Shown here: positions 25,660 through 36,066 of the stretch, piece after piece | Layout: every line of letters starts with the position of its first letter | Numbering within the stretch: the first letter of the stretch is position 1 | The notes under the pieces: model-generated | What the model was told of the DNA's origin: nothing | The model's input: the letters and a program-made list of their open reading frames with translations, nothing else | Database searches by the model: none | Assembly (NCBI GenBank): GCA_016802295.1 | Contig: JAESIW010000200.1 | Coordinates: 483,980 to 547,979 of the forward strand | Reading direction: 5' to 3' | DNA from: Brachionus rotundiformis | Lineage: Eukaryota > Rotifera > Eurotatoria > Ploima > Brachionidae | DNA length: 64,000 nucleotides | Translations under genes and position numbers: made by a program

Positions 25660-25800
25660 TCTATAAGATAAGTTTGGTTAAAATTTGGAAAAGCCTTTCT
25701 GAACAAAAAGCTAACTCTAAAACAAGAGACATTAATAAAGCTAAATTAGATAAATGGCTTAAAAGGATTTATTTACTGGTATAGCTTGTAGAAGCTTAAC
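25660..25800 (+). mobile_element. LINE C-terminal scrap
   Basis: A short frame reads VKIWKSLSEQ...NKAKLDKWLKR, matching the 'VWNxLPxxVV...FKxxLDKxW' ending of CR1-like ORF2. Fragment only. Confidence 0.35.
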
Positions 25801-26409
25801 CCGTTTTTGGGCCGCAGTATTTTACAGTACAATTTAAAACTAGCTTGAACGCTTTTATTCCTTACCTCTTCTTCTTTGTATTCCTTTCCTCTTCTCCCTC
25901 TTTTTGAGAAAAGAACATAAATGATTTAATTAAGTTTATTTTTATTAGTAAGCAATGGCTATATTTAGCAATGGTAATAAGCCAAATGTCTTCATAGTTG
26001 ACTGTTCTGATGTCAAATTCTTTGATTTTGATACTACACATAAATGGGTCATTCATTAAAACAGATGCTTAATTCATAATGTAGATAATAAAATAATATT
26101 ACCTTCATGTTCTTTATCTTCAAAATTAACAAATACTTTGTTTCCAATTATTGAATATTTCAGCTCAAAAGTTAACCTTTAAAGTATAATGTTATCTCCC
26201 TCTCATTAATTGTTAATCTAGTGAAATCTTAACACTCAAACACCGGAGCAGTTTTTTCGGAAAAAAAATATTGAGAAAATCTTCAAGGAAGGAAAAGAAA
26301 GGAAAGTAAATGGATACAGATTTGGGGCATATATTTGCATGCTAAAAAATGAAAAGTAGTGCATTTTTGAAGATTGAATGAAAGACAGAAGTTAAAGCTC
26401 ACAGCAATC

Positions 26410-26600
26410 AAGAAAATGGGGATATAGCACTAAAGATTACTAACTGCGAGAGGATTTGGATGTGATGGTATCATCTGATTTAAAGTGGACTTCTCAAGTA
26501 AAAATTTTGCGTGCCAGAGCAAATAAGATACTAGGAATGCTTAAGCGTACATTTTTCAGTAGAGAAAAAAACGCATGGACAAGCTTGAATACATCTATCA
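26410..26600 (+). mobile_element. CR1-like LINE fragment
   Basis: The plus strand encodes LDVMVSSDLKWTSQVK and ANKILGMLKRTFFS, the 'EKDLGVxVSxDLKxSxQ...ANxILGxIKRxF' block of CR1-like reverse transcriptases. Homology stops abruptly near 26600, where the Rep-like relic begins. Confidence 0.6.
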
Positions 26601-27893
26601 CACCTTGGGTTTGGGGTGCAAGTATGAAATACACACCCTTCTTTTTAAAAAGTGCATTCATGGGAATGTACTTTACGGAAATCAAAGATAAGCAACACTT
26701 TGATAGCACGATTAAATATTTGCAATGAAAAACAGTTGTAATCGATGACGAAAGGCTCGAGTACGAAGGTAATCGATCAACTACCCTGGTACGTCGAGTA
26801 AAAGGAATGAAATCTAAACCGAAACACTCGGCCGAAGAAATGGCCGAGTTTAGAGAGGAGTATCCAAGACAAAACTCTTGGAAACGAGATTGCGTAAACC
26901 TTCGGTTGTCTAGAAAGGACTATGAAGGATTTATGTCCCTCGAGCGTCAAAGGCAGGAAGAGGATAAAACCCTGCCAATTCCAAAATCCGAATTTAAGAA
27001 ACTTGAACCGTTTACATCATATCTTAAATTTTTACGGGAATTAAGAAACAAAATGCAGTCTCACGGCGTTGAGACTGGCACGGCTTTATTTTTGGCAGGA
27101 AAGGCAAGTACTTATAAAAGTACAACTTGTGAAATCCTTGCTGACTCATTTGGTTCCTACCACATATGGCCGGGAACTCAATTTGTCAAAGAGGATACTC
27201 TTAAGTATGACTCTGCTGCCAGAGCCCAAATCTCTTCGTAAATTTACTAAAAAAGATCACTCTCAACGACACGCTTTGTTTTATAAAAGAGCAGTTGTCA
27301 GGATCAGGATTAAATGTCAGACTTGCAAAAAACAAAACTGCTGTAGAAGATATCGATCTGTCTATCAAACGCTTCTTAATTCCGTTCAACCCGGACGAAT
27401 ACATCAATTTTGATGTACTAAATCGTGCGATCGCCTCCAAAACTGAATTTAGCAGAAAATTTTTGTGTCTTGATATGGATTCAATTGAATTTGCTAATTT
27501 ATTTAAAAAACTAAGTGTTCCATGGCGAAAAGAATTCAGAACTATTGCTGCAAAAATAATTAACGATACAAATTGACCAAGGTAAGTTTTAATTAATTAA
27601 TTAAATTAACATTTTATTTTTAAGGTTCCTGGATTATTTAGAAACGAAAGAACAGAATGATTTGGAAGTTAACAAAATCCTTACACAAATAGAAGATTTT
27701 GATAGCGAAGAAGAGATAAAAGTAATTAATCTGGTACAGAATCCGGATGATTACGAATATGACTTGAATAGCTTTGATATAAAAACAGAGCTTACTGAAT
27801 TATTCTGTGAAGAATATGACAGGGACGAATTAATTATTAAAAGAAGCCGCGAAGAGTCAGATTTAGAAGATAATGATTTAGTTTTTCATTAAT
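26600..27893 (+). pseudogene. Rep/SF3-helicase-like relic (possible endogenous small DNA virus or Rep transposon)
   Basis: Several frames share one theme but are broken. 26605-26730 ends at a TGA; 26735-27239 is open and basic; 27295-27576 is open in another frame; 27640-27891 is an acidic tail. Residues encoded at 27098-27127 read GKASTYKST, resembling an SF3 helicase Walker A (GxxxxGKST) with Tyr in place of the second Gly. The next residues (SYHIWPGTQ, KYDSAA) look replicase-like to me. A frame break at about 27236-27250 falls where a Walker B region would be expected, so a deletion is likely. A GTAAGT...TTAAG pair at 27581-27624 looks like an intron before the acidic exon. Family is inferred from motif style alone; it could instead be a domesticated helicase fragment. 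Confidence 0.35.
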
Positions 27894-28080
27894 TTTATTA
27901 ATTAAATAAACTATTAAAATAATTAATTTCTTTTATTAAATCTTTAAAAAAAAATATAATATGACAAAAGGTTATCGCTCTCCTATTCACAGGAAAGCAA
28001 TAACCAGTGTCGTATTTACAATTCGGTAGAAACATAATTAAATGGAAGCAAATAAAAAGATGCATTAGAGTGCAATAGAA
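27894..28080. other. AT-rich spacer
   Basis: No gene seen between the Rep-like relic and the next LINE scrap. Confidence 0.4.
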
Positions 28081-28350
28081 AAAGCACAGGAACGTGACAC
28101 AAAAATACCGTTGACTTTGAGAGGTAAAGACTATGAAATACGGCTGCTGAAGATGGGCCCAACAAAACTAAGTGAGAAAAGATTTGATCGAAATATATAA
28201 ACTAGGAAATGGATTGGAACAAGCTAAGCTAACTATCTATATCAGAAGAGAAATGAGCAAATCAAGAGATAAAAGTATGACAACAGACAGGAAAAGCTTC
28301 CTTTCCGAATTGAGAAACGATTTTGCAAGTGATACTTTTTACGCTAATTG
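28080..28350 (+). mobile_element. CR1-like LINE C-terminal fragment
   Basis: Around 28155-28210 the plus strand gives 'KLSEKRF' then, one frame over, RKDLIEIYKLGNGLEQAK, equivalent to 'RLxERRxRGDLIEMYKLVNGLE' seen in the 60.1 kb copy. The following residues (RKSFLSELRNDFASDTFYA) keep the CR1-like tail pattern. Frame-shifted and inactive. Confidence 0.6.
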
Positions 28351-28811
28351 TAAAAGGGTTAAAAATTATCTTTTTTATTTTTCACTTAAACAATTTTACG
28401 TAAAATTCTGTAAAAATATATTAAAAAAAATATGAATTTTTAAAAAATTACGGACTTTACCGTAAAATTGTTTTACTCGTATTTTTCTCGACTAAAGATG
28501 ATTTAAAAAAATCAAGTATTTAAGTTTTAAACATTTTATTTTAAATTTTTTGACAACTGACCATCTTTTCAATTACTATGAGAATTAGCTGTTTAAAATC
28601 AAATCATATATACTTTATAAAACAAAAAATAAATTTCAACCTTTTTAAGATAACTTATTTAAGATGTAGGTGTAGGTTGTGTGTGGTAACTCCTACTTCT
28701 TTACGAATAGCGCAAAAAAGTAAAACTGTAAAAAAGTGTTGTAAATCTGTTATTCTTAAACAATTAAGTCTTTCACTGAAGCATAGGTGCTTTAACAAAT
28801 TAACTGTAAAT

Positions 28812-29045
28812 AGCAAAGTAAAATTTTTGATCAAATTTCAAGCGCTCAATGTTGCTCTAACCTTTTTAGATGCGCAATTAAATTTCATTGCATTTTTTAG
28901 AAATTACAATCATTTTTCAAAAGTTTAAAAATAAAGCTTTGAAATGTTAAAAGAATAAAAAATCTCCGTTGAAATTTAATTGCGCATCTAAAAAGGTTTG
29001 AGCAATATTGAGCGCTTGAAATTTGATCAAAAATTTTACTTTGCT
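28812..29045. repeat. Foldback element with 76 bp inverted arms
   Basis: The left arm 28812-28887 (AGCAAAGTAAAATTTTTGAT...) and right arm 28970-29045 are near-perfect reverse complements, with about two mismatches, around an 82 bp AT-rich centre. No transposase. Looks like a MITE or an RNA hairpin source; flanking target duplication not clear. Confidence 0.8.
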
Positions 29046-29099
29046 CTTTAAAACTTAAAAATAACTTAAATTTAATTTAACATTTTGGTTCAAATAGAG

Positions 29100-29715
29100 T
29101 TCTTCTTTCAATTATATCTATCATGTGGCTGAAAGGAAGGACTAGATTCGCATTCCAACCGGCCAAGACTTTGCCGAACTATACTTTAAAATAAATAAAA
29201 ATAAAATGCTGCTTTGCATTAAAAGGCCTTTGATAATATTAAAATATAAGAACTGAGTGTCTTGTGTCTATCTTAATTGACCAAATTAAATTTATTATTT
29301 TATTAAAATTGAATCACATGAAATGTAATGATAAAAATTTTTTACCATTTTTCATATTCATGGAATTTTTTTTATCTCTCTTGGCAAAAGCTAAACTCAT
29401 TTATCTTGTATGTAAGCCTAATAAAAAATTTAGCTTATTTTTTCTTCAGAATTGCTAAAACAAAATCAGCACTGACAATTTTGCCTTAAACATCGATACC
29501 AGTATAAGACTACAAGTGTAATTTATTTTGTCTTTTCTAAATTTTTAATTGATAAATGAGGTTACTGGGTGGGAACCCGTCCTGGTGTTGGAAAAAAGTG
29601 ACTTTAAAATATCATTACCACATTCTTCTATTAAAAATTATAATTTATCAGCTTAAAAAAAATAAAAATTTTATAATTATTAAGATGATAAGAATTTTGC
29701 TTTAAGATGAGGTAG
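29100..29715. other. Intergenic, no gene seen
   Basis: AT-rich DNA upstream of the tRNA pair; no coding frame recognised. Confidence 0.45.
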
Positions 29716-29720
29716 GACGA

Positions 29721-29793
29721 GGGGATGTAGCTCAAATGGTAGAGCGCTCGCTTAGCATGCGAGAGGTACCGGGATCGATACCCGGCATCTCCA
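29721..29793 (+). tRNA. tRNA-Ala (AGC)
   Basis: A 73 nt cloverleaf starts GGGGATGTAGCTCAAATGGT with acceptor arms GGGGATG/CATCTCC (one G-T pair) and discriminator A. The D-arm and A box are TAGCTCAAATGG. The anticodon arm CTCGCTTAGCATGCGAG has anticodon AGC. The T-arm CCGGGATCGATACCCGG includes a B box close to GGATCGATACC. No intron. Confidence 0.96.
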
Positions 29794-29794
29794 G

Positions 29795-29866
29795 GCCGTG
29801 ATAGTATAGTGGTTAGTACTTCTCGTTGTGGCCGAGACAACCCAGTTTCGAATACTGGTCACGGCA
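29795..29866 (+). tRNA. tRNA-His (GTG)
   Basis: A 72 nt cloverleaf starts GCCGTGATAGTATAGTGGTT with acceptor arms GCCGTGA/TCACGGC and discriminator A. The anticodon arm TCTCGTTGTGGCCGAGA gives anticodon GTG. The T-arm has GTTTCGAATAC. It begins one base after tRNA-Ala. As in other eukaryotes G-1 is not pre-encoded opposite the discriminator as part of the stem but a G does precede position 1 here. T-runs begin about six bases downstream (CCATTTTTCC), a Pol III terminator. Confidence 0.96.
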
Positions 29867-30290
29867 CCATTTTTCCATTTCTGCTTTTTTTCTCTTTTCA
29901 ACCAATTTAAATCCATATCATAAAATCTAAATTATTATGAAAATAATTGCGCAAAATATTCCATTTTTAAATGAATAATTATGAATTTCATCAAAAAAAA
30001 AAAATATATATATTTGAACAAAATTGATCTAAATTAAATTGGCTACCTAGCGTTGTTCTAATTTAACCATAGATAAATTAATTATTATATTTTAAATAAA
30101 AAATATTTTAAAAACTTAAACTTAGATACACAAATATGTCAATATTATGTAATTTTTTAAAAAGATTAACAATCAGAATCGAAACCAACAGGAACAACTG
30201 CTGTCTGAATGAAAAAAATCTTGCCAAAATATCCTCAAAGTAATCCATGGATGCGTTGGGTATAATTTTTTTTCAAAGTTTTTATTCCAA
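29867..30290. other. Intergenic between tRNA-His and MMD-like gene
   Basis: Pol III terminator T-run, then AT-rich DNA. An upstream coding frame for MMD (reading FKVFIPRW before the chosen start) may extend to about 30270, so a 5' exon could lie here. Confidence 0.4.
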
Positions 30291-30295
30291 GATGG

Positions 30296-31068
30296 ATGAA
30301 TCCGAGACCACGCTCCTGCTGTCCATACACGCCAACTGTGTTCGAACACTATGCCAATGTTGTTACCCACGGAGTTGTCATCGTACCAAGCATAGTTGGC
30401 GCCTATTATTTGACCTCTTACGCCAAAACCCATGACCAATACCGCTCAACTCTGATCTACGGATTTAGTCTCATTCTTCTCTTTACAGTAAGCACTCTTT
30501 TTCATCTATGTTCAATGCTCGAGGTGCTCAGGTACACTTTATGACCAATTTTTCTTAGCCTAAAAAAAAAAATTTTATTTCCTGAAAAGAAAAACTGGAT
30601 GGAAGACTTTTTTCCACTATTGTGATCGGGCAACCATTTATGTATTCATAGCATCCAGTTATACACCTTGGCTATACTTGCGCAGTCCTAGCACTGCTGC
30701 TGGTCAGTACATGATTTACATAGTTTGGATTGGCGCCCTACTCGGCATTGCCTACCAATTGGTATTTCATGAGAAATATAAAATTTTAGAAATTATTTTT
30801 TATCTAATGATCGGTGTGTGTCCCTCAATAGTGGTCATAGATATGGTAATTTGTTAAATATTTAAATCAAGTTGATTTAAGTGTATATTTGATATAGGAA
30901 GATGTGTCTGGTCTGACAGAATTGGCCATTGGTGGTGCCCTGTACGTCAGCGGAGTCCTGTTCTTCAAGTCGGACGGAATAATTCCGTTCGCTCACGCAA
31001 TTTGGCATTTGTTTGTAACCCTGGGTGCTTGTGTCCACTTTTACGCAGTCTTTAACTACTTACTCTAA
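30296..31068 (+). CDS. MMD-like PAQR/hemolysin-III family membrane protein
   Basis: Orthologue group of vertebrate MMD/MMD2 (PAQR11/PAQR10), seven-helix proteins of Golgi/endosomal membranes. Exons 30296-30531, 30590-30845, 30898-31068; 663 nt, 220 aa from the chosen ATG (human MMD 238). Landmarks are PTVFEHYANVVTHGVVIVP, TLFHLCS, FHYCDRATIYVFIASSYTPW, FHEKYKILEIIFYL and FKSDGIIPFAHAIWHLFV; the His/Asp residues of the putative metal site are all present. The start is not certain: the open frame continues upstream as FKVFIPRWMNPRPR, resembling the vertebrate N-terminus, but meets a stop, so a short 5' exon or a trans-spliced leader is possible. Confidence 0.9.
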
Positions 31069-32143
31069 TTTTAGATAACTTCTTTTTGTTTTTATCCTGA
31101 TAATGACAACGTTCTACTATTGTATGGTTAATGAGCTTATCTGATTGCATTCTTAGATGATTATTGTATGTAATTTTTTTCCAAATTATTTATCGAGATG
31201 AGTTTAAAACAAATAATAAATTTCCCTATTATATATAAATAATTTTTTTATATTCTTTTTTAAGAGGGTTTAATTACTCTAAAAATTAAAAAACTTTTTG
31301 GAAAAATTTAATTTTTAACTAATTGAATTATCAATTTTAATGATCTAAATGCTTAACTAATTAAAAAAATAATGATTAAAACACCAATTAGAGCTTTTTT
31401 TTCATTAATTATTTTGAATTGCTAAAATATTAATGACCAGGCTAAGAATCTTCAAAAACCCTGATTGACCACATATTAATGCCGAGAAAAAGTGATCTTA
31501 TTTTTTCTTTAATTAAAATTTACGAGTCAAATTTAAAATATTTTAACCTGTATTATTTATTAAATTATCTCTTTAACCATCATCACTTCTAAAGCTTAAA
31601 TTTTTTATTTAATTGTGTCTTTTGGTTCATTTTTCCTTCTGTTTATGTCATTTGGGTCTGAAATTTTGTGCATTTACCAACAAATTCTTCAAATAAAATT
31701 GGTTGAAAAATTGCTTGATCATCCAGTTAGTTGTTAATATTTTACCAAATGGTACTTTGATAAGTGAAAGAAATGATACACTGTTTGAAAATATGGTTTA
31801 ATTAATCAATAGCAGAATAAGTTTATTTATAAGTTGTGGCTCTAAAATATGAATGAAGTCAGTTATGTAATGGTAAAGTTTGGAAGAATTTGCCTGAACA
31901 TATCAACTTTATTTTAAGTGCGAAATTCAATGCAATAATTATTGATTAAATTGATAACACCACATTTTTTGTGAAGTTTTCGGACAAAGAATTTGTTTTT
32001 TTTTTAAATTTTAATAACAATTTTTTATATATATTCAAAAAAAGATCTTATAAAATAAATTTATTTTAAATACTACTTTATTTTATTATTTATTGATTAA
32101 AATAATTAAAAACTACTTAGGGAGATAAGTTTAAATGATTGAT
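31069..32143. other. Intergenic between convergent MMD-like and GAPDH copy 1
   Basis: AT-rich; no gene recognised. Holds both 3' ends. Confidence 0.5.
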
Positions 32144-33148
32144 CTATTGATGAGATACCTTGTAGACATGTTGGATAAGGTCAACAACACGGCAACTGTA
32201 GCCAAATTCATTGTCGTACCATGAGACAAGCTTGACAAAGTTGTCGTTCAGTGAGATGCCGGCCTTGGCGTCAAAGATGGAGCTGTGATGGTCGCCGATG
32301 AAATCGGACGAGACAACTTGGTCCTCGGTGTAGGCCAAAATACCCTTGAGCTCGTTTTCGGATGCTTGTTTGATGGCAGCCTTGATGTCATCGTATTTGG
32401 CTGGCTGAGCCAAACGAACAGTCAAATCAACAACTGACACATCGGCAGTGGGCACTCTGAATGCCATGCCGGTCAATTTTCCATTCAATTCGGGTATTAC
32501 TTTACCGACAGCTTTGGCAGCTCCGGTAGACGATGGAATAATGTTTGTGGCAGCAGTTCGACCGCCACGCCAGTCCTTGTTCGACGGTCCATCGACAGTC
32601 TTTTGAGTAGCAGTGTACGAGTGAACAGTGGTCATCAAGCCTTCGACAATGCCGAATTTCTCATTGATCACTTTGGCCAATGGAGCCAAACAGTTGGTTG
32701 TGCATGAAGCATTGCTCAATATGTTAATTGACGGGTCGTATGTCTTCTCATTGACTCCGACAACAAACATTGGAGCGTCGGCAGATGGAGCGGTGATGAT
32801 CACCTTTTTGGCACCACCTTTCAAATGAGCTTGGCATTTCTCAATGGTGGTAAACACGCCAGTAGCCTCGACTACATACTCCACTCCAGAAGCGCCCCAT
32901 GGAATTTGAGTCGGGTCTTTTTCAGTGAATACTTTTATTTGGTGACCATCCACTACCAACACTCCATTCTCGTGTCTCACCTCGCCTTTGTATCTGCCAT
33001 GAGTAGAGTCGTATTTGAACATGTAGACCATGTAGTCCAATGGGATGAATGGATCGTTGATGGCTACCACTTTGACTCCTTTGGCCAAAGCAGCTCTCAA
33101 CACAATACGGCCAATTCGGCCGAAACCATTGATACCAATTGAAGCCAT
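32144..33148 (-). CDS. GAPDH: Glyceraldehyde-3-phosphate dehydrogenase, copy 1
   Basis: Glycolytic enzyme converting glyceraldehyde-3-phosphate, NAD+ and phosphate to 1,3-bisphosphoglycerate in the cytosol. Intronless 334 aa frame. The N-terminal Rossmann motif is INGFGRIGR. The catalytic cysteine lies in SNASCTTNCLAP (about residue 151) with the partner His in VHSYTATQKTVDGPS; WRGGRTAATNIIPSSTGAAK and WYDNEFGYS are intact. The protein is identical to the copy at 40436-41440 on the other strand, and I saw no nucleotide difference in the stretches compared, extending about 20 bp past the stop. Upstream sequence is unrelated between copies. Full-length and presumably functional. Confidence 0.97.
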   Translation of the reverse strand: MASIGINGFGRIGRIVLRAALAKGVKVVAINDPFIPLDYMVYMFKYDSTHGRYKGEVRHENGVLVVDGHQIKVFTEKDPTQIPWGASGVEYVVEATGVFTTIEKCQAHLKGGAKKVIITAPSADAPMFVVGVNEKTYDPSINILSNASCTTNCLAPLAKVINEKFGIVEGLMTTVHSYTATQKTVDGPSNKDWRGGRTAATNIIPSSTGAAKAVGKVIPELNGKLTGMAFRVPTADVSVVDLTVRLAQPAKYDDIKAAIKQASENELKGILAYTEDQVVSSDFIGDHHSSIFDAKAGISLNDNFVKLVSWYDNEFGYSCRVVDLIQHVYKVSHQ

Positions 33149-34023
33149 ATTTATTAGATTATCTTAATTAAGTAATTAGGATTTTAATTCTTGTTTTATT
33201 TTAAAAAAGTTAAAGATTTTTTTATTAATTTATTACCAAGTCAACAATAAGAAATTTCGAAACAGAAAATATGAACTAATATCTTTTTTTTGCTTAAAGC
33301 TTTCTGAATAAGAACATTTCGTACATGACAAAAAATTGTAATAACGCTAGTAAAATTTATGAATAATTTAAATTTATCTATAAATAAAAAAATTTTAATC
33401 ATAAATTATTATCGAAGAGTTTTTTTTGATTAATTATTGATTAAAGTATTTTCCAGTGGAAAAATCTTTTACCAAATAAAAAATTTTGTTTTAAGTAAAA
33501 ATTTTATTCGAAAATATTATTTATTTTGTCAAATTCTAAATAGAAAAAATAGCATCTATTCTTTACAAATAAAGCCTGTTAATTTAAATTTTTTCGGTAA
33601 TTCTCTTAACTATTATGCCTAAATTTGGTAAATTACCAACATTTTAATTAAATTATTGTTATAATACAATGTTTAAAAAATTTAAGGAATCGTACTTGTT
33701 TTTTAAATAATTTTAATTTTGTAAGATAAAATTATTAAAACATTTTTTTGCGAAAATTTGACCAGATTAAAAACTTATTTTAAAAAATGATATTTTATTG
33801 AATGCAAAAATTCAAACTAATCGATAATCTAAATTTAATAAAACAATTGTAAAGAAAATACAAAGTAAATTTTGTTTTAAATATAATTAATTTTTAAATA
33901 TTAAATTTCATAATAAAAATTAAAAAAATGATTATTTCATTTGTAAACCCTTAAAATTATGAAAAATGAATGAATTATTAAAATAGCTTTAACCAAAAAA
34001 AAATTAATCTTTTAATAATGGAA
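33149..34023. other. AT-rich region upstream of GAPDH copy 1
   Basis: No gene seen. Contains the promoter side of GAPDH copy 1; a short open frame at 33437-33622 is AT-biased and unsupported. Confidence 0.5.
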
Positions 34024-34354
34024 CTATGCTTGGATGGGTTTGTCAAACACTTGATACTTGTTCATAGCATTTCTACCATTGTTTCCATTCAAGACCTCTT
34101 GTGGGACTATGAATCTATTGAACATTCTGGCAAATGGTGTTTCTAAATTAGAAGTAAAAAAATCAAATTTTGCTTTAAAATTATTTTTTGTTTACTTGAA
34201 CTAGCTTGGTTTGCCCGAGTACTAGACTCATGCTGACCATTTACAAAAAAAATTATGCCTTTATTTTAATTAATTAATTTAATAAACTAAAATTTTTTGA
34301 ATTGAAATAAAAGTTTTTACTTAAAGTAATATAAAGTGCCAATAACTTGTTCAT
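34024..34354 (-). CDS. Candidate short protein with hydrophobic N-terminus
   Basis: The last exon (34142-34024, minus) is a clear open frame of higher GC ending in TAG: TPFARMFNRFIVPQEVLNGN...FDKPIQA. It is preceded by a good acceptor (CTTCTAATTTAG). The simplest partner is 34354-34321, encoding MNKLLALYITL, which joins in phase to give about 50 aa. A further piece (MVSMSLVLGQTKLVQ, minus strand near 34240-34196) with its own donor lies between them but does not fit the phase, so the exon set may be incomplete or alternatively spliced. The hydrophobic start suggests secretion. No family recognised. Confidence 0.35.
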
Positions 34355-34560
34355 TTTAATTCTAAAATGGAATAAATAAAGCACTCTTATTTATACTAAT
34401 TAATATCAATTAAAAATTAAAAGCTTATAAAATATTTTATTTGTAACATATTTTAAATTATCCTTAAATAAATTCAACGCAACAACTTTAATAATTTTAA
34501 TTTAATTTTTTTTTTATAAACTTTAACAACAACCTTTAAAAACATAATTAAACATAAATT

Positions 34561-36066
34561 TTACAATTCATTTTTAACATTTGGATTTTTTTCACCCAAA
34601 GGTGTTCTTTTTACTTTGGATTTTTGGTCTCCTTCGACCACAATTTTAACTGTTGCTGAACTAGGCGCTAAATTTTCTTTCTCTTTTTCTTGCTCGTTTT
34701 TTTCCTCGACTTTTTTCATTGCTTCTTTGATCTCCACATCGCCATGCTGTTTTTCCAAGCTTTTTCTCCTTTTTTTTTGCTTGTCAGCTTTTCTGGGTCT
34801 ACCTCGCTTTCTGGGAGTAGCAGGCTCAGCCTGCTCTGGAGTTGCTTTGCTTGGCTTTTGCTCGGCTTCTACCTCAGCCTGTTCTTCTGCCTTAATTTCT
34901 AAATCGCGCCTATTAAAGTCTTTTCCCTTTATTTTTCTACCTTTGCGACCCTTGCCGCCAGCTTCGTGCAAAAAATCTCTGACAACTTGTCTTTCGTTCT
35001 CAGGATACTGTTCTATTAGGCTTCCTTTGCGGGTCTTTTCACCCCGTTGCTGTCCAATATCATGGTAATATTTCCTTATTATTTTTTTTTGTTCCTCACT
35101 TCTCTTGGCCATTTCTGGCGACTCGCCCTTTCTGGATTTTTGAACAGGAGGCGTTTCTTGCCGCTCGTCGCTTTCACTCTCTTCTTCCTGGTGGCGAGTA
35201 CGAGCCTGACGGCCTTTTTGTCCAATTTGGTGCAAAAATCTTCTAATTACTTTTTGTTCATCGTTATTGAATTGATCAATAACACTTCCAGGCTCCAGTG
35301 TACCGTGAAAAGCTTTTGAATGTCCAACAGCTTGGTAATAATTGTGAAGAATGTCTTTTTCTTCATCGGTTCTCTGAGCCATTTCTTCTGATTCTTGACT
35401 TCTAGATCGAGTTCTGGAAAACTTTGGTCTACTGGTTCTGGGCTTCGCTGCCTGTACCATTTCTTCGTATGGCTCCTGGTCACTACTTTCTTCATCTCGC
35501 GTCTTGTAGACTTTTTTTCTGGCTTTTTTAATGTCTTGCTTTTGTTTTTCAGGCTGGTCTGTCTCGCTGTAGTCTCCAGAATACTCCTCTAAATCGCTTT
35601 CTTCATCCTCACTCTGATCAGTCTCGGTATCGATGTTTTTGTTTTGATTTCTCTTGTCACGGTCTTCTTGATCTCCATCGCCATCATTTTGGTCTTCTTG
35701 CTCACCTTGGCCTTGGCTAGGTTGCTCAGAATTTGACTGCTTTTTCGGCATGGTGGTTTTGTCTTCCGAGCTTTGGCTCTTTTTTTTCTTTTGCTCTGCA
35801 CCATCAACAGGCTCCTCTCCAACCTCCATCAGTTTAAAATCTTTGACACTTGGGTAAAATTTGGTATTGAAAAAATTGGTCAGAGGATCACAACTATTAA
35901 AAATACAAAACTTTTCGTCCACAATAACCCAACAAATGACCAAACTTTCCAAAATGACAGAGTAAATGTTGAGCTTGGTCGGGATAAAATGGTTTAAAAT
36001 GCGGCTCTTGGACTTAGATGGACTTGTGAGCCCAAATGACGGCTTTTTAAAACTTTTTATCTTCAT
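34561..36066 (-). CDS. AT-hook nuclear protein with a duplicated ~60-residue domain
   Basis: Single-exon 501 aa frame. After an N-terminal region (residues 1-85, including VCD-like hydrophobic patch ILESLVICWVIVDEKFCIF) the protein is highly charged and low in complexity. Two related segments stand out: about residues 226-286 (MAQRTDEEKDILHNYYQAVG ... VIDQFNNDEQKVIRRFLHQIG) and about 315-376 (MAKRSEEQKKIIRKYYHDIG ... LIEQYPENERQVVRDFLHEAG). Both end in a GxKGR basic patch. An AT-hook, TPRKRGRPRKADKQKK, lies near residue 418. Lys/Arg-rich nuclear-localisation-like clusters are frequent. These features suggest a chromatin-associated protein; I do not recognise the repeated domain. The true start could be the internal Met at MEVGEEP (residue about 80). 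Confidence 0.75.
   Translation of the reverse strand: MKIKSFKKPSFGLTSPSKSKSRILNHFIPTKLNIYSVILESLVICWVIVDEKFCIFNSCDPLTNFFNTKFYPSVKDFKLMEVGEEPVDGAEQKKKKSQSSEDKTTMPKKQSNSEQPSQGQGEQEDQNDGDGDQEDRDKRNQNKNIDTETDQSEDEESDLEEYSGDYSETDQPEKQKQDIKKARKKVYKTRDEESSDQEPYEEMVQAAKPRTSRPKFSRTRSRSQESEEMAQRTDEEKDILHNYYQAVGHSKAFHGTLEPGSVIDQFNNDEQKVIRRFLHQIGQKGRQARTRHQEEESESDERQETPPVQKSRKGESPEMAKRSEEQKKIIRKYYHDIGQQRGEKTRKGSLIEQYPENERQVVRDFLHEAGGKGRKGRKIKGKDFNRRDLEIKAEEQAEVEAEQKPSKATPEQAEPATPRKRGRPRKADKQKKRRKSLEKQHGDVEIKEAMKKVEEKNEQEKEKENLAPSSATVKIVVEGDQKSKVKRTPLGEKNPNVKNEL

Noticed and set aside
32825..33142. 105-codon open frame antisense to GAPDH (also 40442-40759)
   Set aside because: Shadow of the conserved GAPDH coding strand; codon content follows from the sense protein.
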